A DNA stretch of 64,000 nucleotides from Anas platyrhynchos. Taxonomy: Eukaryota; Chordata; Aves; Anseriformes; Anatidae. A program made the position numbers and the translations under genes. Location: assembly GCF_047663525.1 (NCBI RefSeq), contig NC_092587.1:141160001-141224000 (forward strand), given 5' to 3'. Numbering within the stretch: the stretch's first letter is position 1; each line of letters begins with the position of its first letter. The notes under the pieces were generated by a model. It saw only the letters and a program-made list of their open reading frames with translations, was not told the DNA's origin and did no database searches. This document shows, in pieces, positions 14,701 to 24,841 of the stretch.

Positions 14701-14940
14701 CAATAATTCAATGAATACATCAGCAGTATTTCACTCTAGCTTCCATATCCCAAGTCAGCAGCTAGCACAGGAAAGCAAGGACCATGGGAACAGAAGCAAC
14801 TACTTGGGCAAAAGGGTACACAAAATATTTTTATTTTTACTCACTTACTATGGTAGTCCTTAAGTATGGAAAAATGAAGAAATTTTAATGAAATTCAACA
14901 AAAGAGCTCTCTGTGGCTCTGTGCCTATTGAAAACAACAA
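8735..14940. other. Intergenic stretch, no gene recognised
   Basis: Mostly unique AT-rich sequence. I looked for receptor-type exons (WY, DSGxYxC and TIR words), since IL1R2 is expected upstream of IL1R1 in many vertebrates, and saw none. The 129-codon frame at 12093-12482 shows no domain or family motif and lacks support as a gene. Confidence 0.45.
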
Positions 14941-14964
14941 TACTGTGGGTTTTTCTTCTTCTTC

Positions 14965-15000
14965 TTTTTTTTTTTTTTTTTATTATTATTATTTTTTAAT
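14965..15000. repeat. T-rich / TTA low-complexity tract
   Basis: A T run that grades into TATTATTATT repeats. It lies immediately before the 70-bp tandem duplication. Confidence 0.7.
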
Positions 15001-15010
15001 TCCATCTCCA

Positions 15011-15150
15011 AAGTGCCATTCAATAGCTGTGGTCCAAAGGAGTTTTATACCAATGAAAACACACAGAATGAATGTCTCCATAGTGCCATTCAAAACCTGC
15101 GGTCCAGTTGAGTTTTATACCAATAAAAACACACAGAATGAATGTCTCTA
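15011..15150. repeat. Tandem duplication, two 70-bp units
   Basis: Unit one starts at 15,011 (aagtgccattcaa) and unit two at 15,081 (tagtgccattcaa). Both run through gtttataccaat, aaacacacagaatgaatg and tctc. The spacing is exactly 70 bp with only a handful of mismatches, so this is a fairly recent local duplication. No transposon features are seen. Confidence 0.9.
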
Positions 15151-16034
15151 GAGGAGAAAGCATAATGCTAGTGTGAGCTGGGATTGCTTAACACCACTGT
15201 CTACATTTGCCAATTAATTTTTAAGGATTTCGCTGACAGAAAACCAACTCATAAACTACTTGTGTATTCCACATTATTGTTTACTGTCTTTTGGCTGCGG
15301 AGTATGCTGGCTCTCCAAGCAAAGGAAAGTTTTAGTGAAGAATAAACACAGCTACTGCAGGTATTTTGGGAAGCAACAAAAAATTATTAGTTCAAAACAT
15401 CATGCAACCGCTGAGAGAAATTGTCTTCTCTTCTGTATCATGACCCAATATAATAAATAAGTGAATTAAAAAATACATAAAATGCATTATAGATGCTGCA
15501 GGCTGTTCAGAAGGGTCTGCGGACAGGATTAATCTCCTCCATTGTAGACATCCACAGCACAGAGAAATGTCTATGGCTGAACCAGTCACCTAGCTCTGTG
15601 CCTGGTGACAGGAGTGCAGCTTGTCTCATTTTCAAGCAGAGGGTGACCTCCCTGTGACTCTCGCTGACCACAGTTGGAGCCTGTGCTGAGATGAACTCTA
15701 CGTTCTGAATGCTCAAGTGAAGCATTTTGAAAGCCCCAAGGGACCTACAGACCAAAAGTCCCAAGGAGCTTGCCCTGAAGGGAAGTTTATGTAGCATTGG
15801 GGAATAGGAAGAAAGAAAAAACAAGTATAGCAGTGTGGCAGTGGGACACTTGGACGCCTTGACAATAAGGAAGTTGGAGACTGTTTTAATTTCTGCAGAA
15901 TGTTGTAAGACAAGGATAGGATTTAGGAGAAGCTGTTGTGCTGTAATGAATTGGTCTCCTTGCGGTAAGATAAAAGAGAATTGCAAGGCTACTCTTAGAA
16001 GGTCTGAGCTAATGTTTGTGTTTGAAAGACATGT

Positions 16035-16210
16035 GGAAAGGAAAGGAAAGGAAAGGAAAGGAAAGGAAAGGAAAGGAAAGGAAAGGAAAGGAAAGGAAAG
16101 GAAAGGAAAGGAAAGGAAAGGAAAGGAAAGGAAAGGAAAGGAAAGGAAAGGAAAGGAAAGGAAAGGAAAGGAAAGGAAAGGAAAGGAAAGGAAAGGAAAG
16201 GAAAGGAAAG
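16035..16210. repeat. GGAAA pentanucleotide array, about 35 copies
   Basis: The unit GGAAA repeats without a visible interruption for about 176 bp. It sits roughly 7.4 kb upstream of the IL1R1 CpG island. Both strands stay open across it and give false frames rich in KGKER or in FLSFP repeats. Length is likely to vary between individuals. GGAAA is also the core contacted by NFAT-type factors, but nothing here shows such use. Confidence 0.97.
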
Positions 16211-17032
16211 AAGCAAAAACATCTGTTAGTGTTATGTGTTATGAATACTGACGATGACTAAAAGCCTACTGAGAAAAAAATAGGTGTGTCCTGATTGATG
16301 TACTACAGTGAATGACAGGGATGCCACAGGGAGGGCTCTGTAACAGGTAAGCTTTGTTTATATATGGGAACTGCATTGAAGCTGTGCCTCATAGGCTTTA
16401 AATCTGTCCGTTTTGATGGTGAAACAATTTTGGTTTCAGCTAATATGCTGGCACTGAGCAAAAGCTATGGCATGACACAACCATAGCTGTCTTCCGCTAT
16501 GAAAGTGTTTGTGTTTAGTTCTTTCCACATGTACCACTAATTAGATGACTGAAATCAAGTTTCTGCTTCTTGTTTATAATCTGTTTCTTTTGTCCTTCCT
16601 CTTTTCCTTTGGCTCCTCGTTTTGTAAGCTAGGTGGGTACAGGGTGGGTACACAGTGACTGTGAAGAAAAATCTGTGTCAATAACTACATTTTGGACTTT
16701 ATAACAAGTATTAAAGAATAGCAGATAGATGTTATTAATATAGAATACATAGAAATTCTGGTAATATAGTATTAATACAAACCCAATAATAAGAATATTC
16801 ACGAGCCATTCTCCTCAGGGAGCCTGAAAGTACCAAATTTTTTGAGTAAGGGAGCATGTTGTAATACCGGTTGCATTCATCACCCCAGACTGTTTGGTCT
16901 TTTCCTAATAGTTCTTTGCAATTAGGTTAGCACTGGATCTCTATTCAGTTTGTACACAAAGCTTATGAGGACTAATTAATTAAAAGCTACTAACAAGGGC
17001 AGTACTAATTATTTGTTATGACACTTTAGCAA

Positions 17033-17609
17033 AGTCAATGGCTTAAGCTGGCATAGAGTTAATTTTCTGCCTAATAGGTGGTATGGTGCTTGGATTCATG
17101 GTTTTGGATTTGTGATGACAACAGTGTTGATAACACCCTGATGTTTAGTTGCTGCAGAGCAATGCTTACTGAGGGCCAAGGACTGTTCATCTTCTTGTGG
17201 TGCCCTGCCAGCAAGGAGGTTGGGGGTGCACCAGGAGCTGGGAGGGGACACAGCCAGGACAGCAGGCCCAGGCTGACCAAAGGGATATTCCATACCACAT
17301 GGTGTCATGCTCAGCAATAAAAGCTGGGGGAAAGAAGGTGGAGTAGGGGATGTTCAGAGAGATGGCATTTGTCTTCTCAAGAAACTGTTACATGTGATGA
17401 GCCCTGCTTTTCTTGGAAGTGGCTGAACATCTGCCTGCAGATGGGACAACATGAAAGAATTCCTCATTTTGCTTTGTTTGTGCATGCAGCTTTGGCTTCA
17501 TCTAGCAAACTGTCCTTATCTCTACACAATTCTGTCCCCCAACCCACCTGAGGAGAGTAAGCAAGTGGCTGTGTGGTGCTTAGCTCCCTACTGAGGTGAA
17601 AGCATAATA
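17033..17609 (+). mobile_element. Solo LTR of an avian ERVL-type endogenous retrovirus
   Basis: The 577-bp body matches an LTR family I recognise from many bird genomes. Ordered landmarks are agagttaattttctgcc, gttgataacaccctgatgtt, gctgggaggggacacagcc, aaagggatattccatacc, a degraded TATA region near 17,315 (caataaaagctggggg), gaaactgttacatgtgatg, and gtgtggtgcttagctccc at the end. A perfect 5-bp duplication AGCAA flanks it (17,028-17,032 and 17,610-17,614), which fixes both ends and fits the 5-bp duplications of ERVL elements. The terminal TG and CA are mutated. No internal viral genes are present, so this is a solo LTR left by recombination. Confidence 0.85.
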
Positions 17610-17614
17610 AGCAA

Positions 17615-19091
17615 CAAGGTGAGAAAACAGAAAAATCAAAGCTTTTGAAACAACTCAGGGATGATACCAGCACAAGACATCTGGAAATGCATACAGCAGA
17701 CAGAAAATTGACTGCTTGGCAAAAATCAAAAAGAAGTCATGTATTCTGCTGTGTCCCTGGAAGCATTTGAAGCAGCATTTAACAGTGATTTGTGTTCAGC
17801 CATTTAGAACTCAGCCCTATGTAAGACAATAAACTATTCTCCAAAAGGAAAGGATTCATGCTCCAGTCATGGGAAATCCATTGCTGTTGAGTACTAATTC
17901 TTTTATTTTGTCATGTGCGTTATCTTCCACACAGCTAATACTTTGATTTTCTTGCCTTTTTTTTTGTTTTCCCCTTCAATAAATGTCATAGCTCAGGCAA
18001 AAATAGTTCAGTATTTATTTTCCTATGTCTCTTGCTGTTTTGAGGCCACAGCTTTTACAAGTGGTAGGAGAAAGCAACACTACTGTCGTTTTTACCTGCT
18101 TCTGAGGCAACTAATCCTTTTTAACCTGGGCTGAAATTACCAATAAACCTTGGGATAGAGGTTTATCTCTTGGTTCAAAAGCTCAATCCAACACAGGTTA
18201 CTGCTCCCAAAGATCCTTTCAATCACCATATTTCAGAGTCTGCTCTAATTTTGTGCATCTTTTTTTTTTCCCCACTTTCCTAGAAATTTAAAGAAAATTT
18301 ATCTTGTATACTCATTTCCTCAGGCCAATTTGTTGCTCCAATTTGTTTGTTTTTGTTCATATAATTTTAGTGGTATTCTAGCAAGGGACTAGATAACCTG
18401 ATTATAGACATTCAGACATTGTACGCTTTGTGCAGACTTCATTGTGTGCTGCCTCTTCCTGGCTGGGTAAAAAGGCTGAATTAAGGATTCTTTTGCTCAC
18501 AGTTCTAGGTTCCTTATAATCACATTGCCCTTTATTGTATGGTTTTTAAGAAAATTTTCTGAGGGTACATAGTACATAGGAAATTCCAAAAGCAGAAGTT
18601 AGATAGCTGCTTCATAACAGCAGATAGATAGTAGTCATTATAGCTGGGGGCATTTCAAACTCATGCTAGCTGTATGTGAAGGATAAATTACTGCATCCAT
18701 CTTAAAGATCTCATTGCAAATTAGTTACAGCCATTTCAGTTGCACTTCTGCTGTTTCCAAGAGCTTTAACCCACAAAGCAGGATAAGATCTTGAGGTGGC
18801 TGTGTGTCAGAGATATAGTTGTGAAACTTGATTTTCATTTCACTGAGTCACCTACTGGCTAGTGAAGCCATCACTTTCTTTGGCATTTGGTGAGTTTTGT
18901 TGCTGCCAGCATATGGGCTCCACCTCAAGGAAGTGGAGGGAGACCAAAAATAACCCTGAAGTTATTTCGAGATATGCCTTGAGAACTGCTTCAGTTCAAA
19001 CCAGAACTATTGAGTTAATGTCAGTAACACAAGCACTACTGATTTGTTTAGGTGTAATCGGTAGAGCCAAAAAAGCAGGGATTTGGACCTG
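17615..19091. other. Unique sequence between two LTRs
   Basis: AT-rich sequence without a recognised exon. No gag, pol or env remnant is visible, so the two flanking LTRs are not the ends of one provirus. Their sequences also differ completely. Confidence 0.5.
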
Positions 19092-19096
19092 CTTAT

Positions 19097-20248
19097 TGTG
19101 GTGGGTTAAACTTGGTTGGGCAGCAGGTGCCCACCGAGCTGCTCTCTCACTTCCTCTCCTCAGCAGGAAGAGGGGGAAAGTACGATGAAAAAACTCATGG
19201 GTTGAGATAATGACAGGGAGATTGCTCACAGATTACCATCATGGGCAAAACTCTTAACTTCAGGAAGACTGATTTTCATTATTGCCAATTAATAACAACA
19301 GAGTAGAACAGTAAGAACTAAAAAAGTGAAACGAAACAAAACAAACAAAATCCACCACCAACAACTAACTAAAAACATCTCCCACAGTCCATCTTCTTTC
19401 TAGGCTCATCTTCATTCCTGATCCTTCCACCTCCTTCCCCGGTGCAGCATAGGGGAATGGGGGCTGTGATCAGTCCCCAATGTTTCATCTTCGCCACTCC
19501 TTCACGGTCACTCTCTGCCCCTGCTCCATGAGGGGTCCCTCCCACGGGATGCCGTCCTTCCCAAACTGATCCTGCGGGGGCTGCCCACAGGCAGCAGCTC
19601 CTCAAGAACTGCTCCCACATGGCTCCGTACTATGGGGTCCATCCCCCAGGAGCAAACTGCTCCAGCACGGGTCCCCCATGGGTGGGCGGCAGCTCCCCCC
19701 AGACCCCCTGCTCCTGCGTGGGCTCCTCTCCACGGGCTGCAGCTCCGGCCCGGGGCCTGCTCCTGCGGGGGCTCTCCATGGGCCGCAGCCTCCTCCAGGC
19801 CACATCCACCTGCTCCACCGGGGGCTCCTCCACCCATGGGGGGGCTGCAGCGTGGAGATCTGCTCCATGTGGGACCCATGGGCTGCAGGAGGACAGCCTG
19901 CTCCACCAGGGGCCTCTCCCTGCACAGGCCACAGGAGAATCTGGAGCACCTAGAGCACCTTCTTCCCATCCTCATTCCCTGACAATGTCTGCAGAGTTGT
20001 TACTCCCACATTTTCCATGCTCCTCTCTCTTACAGCTTTTGTGCAGGGCTTTTCGTCTTTTCCTAAATACATTATCACAGAGGCCCACACAGCGTTGCTC
20101 CCTGGCTCAGCTCTGGACAGCTGTAGGTCTGTTTTGGAGCCAGCTGGAGCTGGCTTTTATATGAAATGCATGGTTCCTGGCGTCTTCTCACAAAGGCAAC
20201 CCCTGCAGCCCCTCTATTGCCAAAACCTTGACATGTAAATGCAATACA
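19097..20248. mobile_element. Second avian ERV solo LTR, GC-rich centre
   Basis: The 1,152-bp block starts TGTGGTGGGTTAAAC and ends ctattgccaaaacc...gcaataCA, the two ends of a common avian LTR family. The middle (19,500-19,960) is a GC-rich series of degenerate units built on ctgctccagcacgggtcccc and cacgggctgcag, also typical of this family. The flanks read CTTAT (19,092-19,096) and CTTAG (20,249-20,253), a 4-of-5 match to a target duplication. Orientation is unsure; I recall the family being written from the opposite strand. Several frames of 90 to 180 codons inside come only from GC-rich repeat composition and are not genes. Confidence 0.82.
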
Positions 20249-20253
20249 CTTAG

Positions 20254-23200
20254 TGGGAATGAACAAGGCTATAGCGTTTCTGCATGCTAAAGGCAAAAAG
20301 AAAAAAAATCACCAGCAATTCTCAGCATTCTTCTCAGGAGGCAGGGAAAACAGTCACAGAAAAGATAAAGCAGAAGCATCCTGTCATCCTGTAAGGACAT
20401 CCACAGTGATATGCATTTATAGGAGTGGACGGGGAGAGAAAGGTGCTTCTAGCTCTGCTTGCATTCCTGGTTAAGAGTTGCAATTGCAGTCACACCATTG
20501 CAGAGACCTCCTCCACATTAGCTGCAGTTGCACATGGAAACATGTGGAACTGACGAAAAATCTTCCAGCTCCTTTGAAAAGCAAATTTAAATATCTGTTT
20601 TTATTCTAAACAAGATTCCAATTACTAAAGCTGTCTTTTGAGACATGTGGTGCGTTCAGGTTTTTCACTTACTTAAAATGTCATTTTGAGATCAGTTGCT
20701 CTAACCAGTATAAATTTGCTCCAAGTGCTGACAGATATATATGATCAAAAATGAACCCTCTTTGCTTTGCATGGAAATGCTGGACAGTGTGACTGAACAA
20801 GTCTGAACACATGAAAACATGCTTCAGATTACTGCCGCGTGTACAAAGCAGGTTTGACGTGTCCTTGAAGTAGCACTAAAAGCACTCTTGTGAGGGCAAT
20901 GTGATGCCTTTTTGCTTCAGTTGCTACTCTGTATTACTGAGTCTCAGTTTGAACTTTGGACTTGGTTGAGTATTCTGCACTAAACAGAAAATCAACGACT
21001 CATACATTTAAGATCTTCTGGAATGAGCACCCTGGTAGGCACAAGCTCTGATGCTTTGTTGAAACAGGTATGTTCAGGCTGTAGAAACTGAGAACTGGTT
21101 TGTGTTTTCAAAGATCCATAGCTTTTGATGCTACAGCAATCTGTAGCATGACTTAACTCAGTGTACATAGATACTTTGGCATAACTTTTTGTTTCTTGAT
21201 TTCTTTTCACATTATCCTGTTTTAAGCAACAAGTCCAAAGCATCCCATGGAGAACTTCAGTGGAACTACCAGGAATAACTTTGAGTTACCAAATGTGATA
21301 GCCATCACTTCCCACATCAGTGATGAGTCAAGTGCTGTACCTTTCAGGACCAACGGTAACTAGTTACTGTATTACTCTGAAGTTCACCCTGGCCAGATAC
21401 TCCAGGATACTGAAGGACACAAACCTCTGTCCAGTTTCTTGATGCTGACTGATTCCTGAATAATGAAGTCTTACTAGCAGCAACTTGGCATCTGCCCAGA
21501 GGTCTGAGCCCTGAAACATGCTCCAGAGACATGCAGTTGGAAGCAACGAGAGGCTTTTTCCAATTACGTGAGCTCATTGCCTCAGTATATTCTCATGATT
21601 GACTGTATAATTGGGGTAACAGGCTGGGTTGTACAACTCATGAGGGAAAACAGTTATACAGTAGGATAAGAACAGGCTTTAGCGAAATTATTCTTTTCTA
21701 ACTGCAGTCCTACTAGATGTTTCATGATAAATTCATCTTCAACACTCAGGAAACTCTGGGAAACATCCTCTGCTTTAAGAAAGACGCATACTTTGCCACT
21801 GAATCACCGCTTGGCAGTACGGACACTTGCGTGCGTTCTTTCAGAATTGTACTTTTGGTTCTACATGATTAGTTTCTCTATAATGAATGACAGTCAGTAC
21901 TTTGGATTTTTTACTTTAGAAGTGTGGTTTTGACAGATATGAGATACCACAATTATGGAAATAGTGATGCATGACAGATTCTAGAAATGACTACTTCAAC
22001 TTCCAATATGTAGGTGTTACTCTTTCTATGAGACTGATGGGTTTCTGGCATGCTCCGTATTCCCTGGCTTTCCTGCTTGTTGCCAGCTACTGGGAGAGAC
22101 TTCTTTCTCTGAATCCTCACGAGTCACCAACTTTCAAACTAGTTGTGCAGCTTAGTTGGAAGCGTTGCTATCATTCTTTGGATATTGTGGAATATTGCAC
22201 AAATGGCCACTCACAACACCCTAGTATCTTTGTTCTTAGGATTGCTATAGCCTATGAAATGAATGTTTCAGTGTTAGCCAGTCACCTTAACATCACCCTT
22301 GAGTCAAGAAAAGGCAAAAACAGATTAAAATATTCCTTAAAATATTCCATTAAGATATTCCATTAAAATATTCTCCCGTGAAGCAAAAGCAGATTAAAAT
22401 ATTCTTTTAACAGAGCTAAAATAAATAGAAGAGTTTGCAAAGGTTTATAAACACAGAGACAACAGGAAAGAAATTTACTCATCTAGCTCATAAGGGTTTG
22501 TCTCACCCTTTATATCATCCAATCAGCTGACCAGCATTAAATGGCTTTCCTTTTTGACACCTCCATGGCTCAGAGAAGCTCTTCATCCTAAAATTGTCAA
22601 CACAGAAGAAGCCCAGTAGGACAATCCCGTCTTTTCTGTAATTAGTGTTAATGAAAACAAGAGACAAGCAATCTTGCCCTTTCTCCCAAAAAAAAAAGAC
22701 TAAGCTTCCCATTTTGGAAATGGTTCTGTAAGTCTGGAACAGAGGATCGGCTGTGCCATTTAATAATTTAAAATATTCCTTCCCACACTTTTCTAATCCC
22801 TTAACAAGTCCCTTCACACTGCTTTGGGAACGGCTCAAACCCAAAGGGGAACTTTTTTATTTTATGTTTTTATAATTCATCTTATGAATGCTTACTTCAT
22901 GCGGAATCTCAGTGGAGTTAGTGCATGTAGAAGGTTTTGAATAAAAGCAGAGATGGGAATAAGCAGTTACTGAGTACCTTGCAGTCAGGTTTTTGAGGAG
23001 TGACCAAAATTATGTTGGTTGGAATCAAAATGAAGGAGGCTAAGTCAAATTCAAGGAGGAGAGGACACTGAATTGAAAAATATGGGCAATTAAGCGATTC
23101 CAGAGGAACTTTTCCCTGTTTGGAAAAAAAATACATTTTTATGTTTGAACGTGCTTAATTTCACCATCGAAGTAAGGAATGAGACCTTCTATAAAGTTAC

Positions 23201-23344
23201 TACCCAAATCCAGACAGAAAAAGCTAATTGTTTGAACTGTAAGAGTGATGCCCTGACACAGTAGAAGGGACAGACAACCGAACAGGACAAAAAGCAAACA
23301 CTTACAGGACAGAAAGCAAACAAGCTCTGCTCCAAACCCAAGCA
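20254..23344. other. Intergenic stretch upstream of IL1R1, no gene recognised
   Basis: Mostly unique sequence. A short run of related AAAATATTCC / AAGATATTCC words occurs at 22,326-22,372. No exon with family residues and no intact element was seen. Confidence 0.45.
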
Positions 23345-23345
23345 T

Positions 23346-23383
23346 AAGCTTATAAACTCATAAACTCATAAACCATAAACTCA
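23346..23383. repeat. Short tandem repeat of ATAAACTC-type units
   Basis: Four imperfect copies of an 8-10 bp unit (ataaactc) lie directly at the left edge of the CpG island. Confidence 0.7.
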
Positions 23384-23399
23384 TGTTTATGGCCCTGAG

Positions 23400-23880
23400 G
23401 AGCTCTGAGGAGGGCTTCAGACCACCCCGCTCACGAACCTCCCTGATCCCTGAGGGAAACCGGGCTGCCCTGAGGCCGCCCCCTCGGAGCCATCCCCCGG
23501 GCGGTGCAGGCCGAGGGGCGGCCCCGGGGAGGGGCGAGTCCCCATCGCGGCTCGGCGGCCGGGGCGGAGCCAGCTGCCCGCCCGCTATGTGGCGGAGCCG
23601 GGACGGCGGCCGAGGCTTGGGAAGCAGACGGAGGTGAGGAAGGGCTCGGAGGGGCTCGGGGAGACGCCTCAGCCGGAGGCGCGGCGGGGAGGGCGGTGAG
23701 GGTCCGGCTGCGCGGGCCGCGCGGGGGCGCGGCCATTTTCCCCCCGGGGCAGCGGGGGCACGGAGCAGCCTCGCTGGGAGGCGTTTGGCTTCGGCGTGCC
23801 CCTCTGCTGCCGCTCCGCGGGTCCCATTGCACAAGGGCAGGCAGGGAGGAAGGGCAGGGAAGCGAGAAGTGCGGGAGCGC
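23400..23880 (+). promoter_or_regulatory. IL1R1: CpG island, probable IL1R1 promoter
   Basis: This is the one strongly GC- and CpG-rich block in the window, with abrupt edges against AT-rich flanks. It contains GC-box-like words (ggggcgg near 23,515 and 23,558), and AAAATGGCCGC on the minus strand at about 23,729-23,739 resembles a YY1 site. There is no obvious TATA box, which fits a dispersed CpG promoter. It lies about 5 kb upstream of the IL1R1 start codon, with only non-coding candidate exons between. Assignment to IL1R1 is by position; antisense transcription is also possible. Confidence 0.72.
23555..23633 (+). other. IL1R1: Candidate IL1R1 non-coding exon 1 (5' end approximate)
   Basis: Within the CpG island the sequence runs into a good donor, acggag|gtgagg, at 23,633/23,634. 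The start is not visible and is set arbitrarily. An ATG at 23,587 opens a short frame that would continue through the splice into the exon at 24,732 and stop at 24,750, so this would be an upstream frame rather than the receptor start. Confidence 0.45.
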
Positions 23881-24731
23881 CGAGCGTGCCACGTTTAAAG
23901 GCTTATAGCAGGAAGCAGGACAAAGCTTTTCGTAAATCTCCTTGACCTGGTAAAGCACCGCAGCAACTGTTCATTGCACAACCCTGATCAAACAAGCGCT
24001 TCAAGCACTTTTTTATTTATTTATCTGTTAGTTATGATGACGAGAGCAGGCTTTGGGCAAAAGCGCTGCCCTGGCAGAACTGCTCGCGGATCTGCCTCCA
24101 GCAGAGCTCGGGGCTGGGATGGTTGCAACCAAGCCACCGCATGACAGCTCTCCGGGGTGACAGCTCGGTAGTTGTCACCCAGCAGTTCCCGAGCTGAATC
24201 ACGGCCCCAGTTTTCAAGTTTCCAGGAGCAGCTCTTAACTTCGGGGAGTTTTCGCCAGGGATGTCAGGAAACTGCTGGATGCGTTTTGGTTTTGTTCCTC
24301 GTAAAGTTGGTAGCTTCGCTCTTGTTTGACTTGGACTCCCTGCATGTGCTTAAACTCTCAAAAACAGTTCCTAAATGGACACACTGGTCTTTCATACCGA
24401 TTGTGAAATTGGGATGGGTTGAAAGCTGGGGAACTGGTATAAAACTTTTGGACAAATGTTTAATAACACAAAATCCTTCACTTAGATCCTTTAAGGTAAT
24501 CCTCAAGTAAGAAATACTTTCTGGTTTTGGTAAACATTTTTTTTTTTTTCAGAGAATATTACATTTTTATATTTTTTTTGCATCACTGTGTGTTTTTTAT
24601 ATTTATAGTTTTATCTACATGACCCCTCCAGGTCCTTTTAAATGGCTTCGTTCTTTGAAAATGATGGTGAAAAAGTAATAATTTACTTTCAATTTAAGTA
24701 ACAACTTTTTCATATTACTTTATATTGACAG

Positions 24732-24841
24732 GTATCAGGAGTTGAAATGACATAGAAAACTGCTACAAGCTCTGACTACAAAATGAGCTTCTTCCACTTG
24801 ATGCTGAACGCAGAAACTGGGTTTGATTTATTTGAACACTG
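24732..24841 (+). other. IL1R1: Candidate IL1R1 5' UTR exon 2
   Basis: A 110-nt block lies between an acceptor (atattgacag) and a strong donor (cactg|gtaagt). It carries stops in all frames relevant to the receptor, so it would be untranslated leader. An ATG at 24,783 starts a 20-codon frame (MSFFHLMLNAET...) that stops at 24,842 if unspliced. If spliced to the exon at 27,504 it also stops at once. Mammalian IL1R1 has several alternative non-coding 5' exons, so such a structure is expected, but transcript evidence is lacking here. Confidence 0.45.

Noticed and set aside
15835-16261. Open frames across the GGAAA array with KGKER or FLSFP repeats
   Set aside because: A pentanucleotide array without stops is open on both strands by composition alone. 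There is no domain, and the flanking codons do not resemble a gene.
19508-20164. Long overlapping frames of 90 to 181 codons on both strands
   Set aside because: They lie inside the GC-rich part of an LTR, occur in several frames at once and show no protein family features.
1-23000. Search for IL1R2 exons upstream of IL1R1
   Set aside because: IL1R2 is a common neighbour in vertebrates, but no WYK, DSGxYxC or transmembrane exon was found here. It is probably further left.
23358-23958. Long arginine/proline/glycine-rich frames in the CpG island
   Set aside because: Low stop frequency in CpG-rich DNA explains them. They overlap on both strands and have no recognisable domain.
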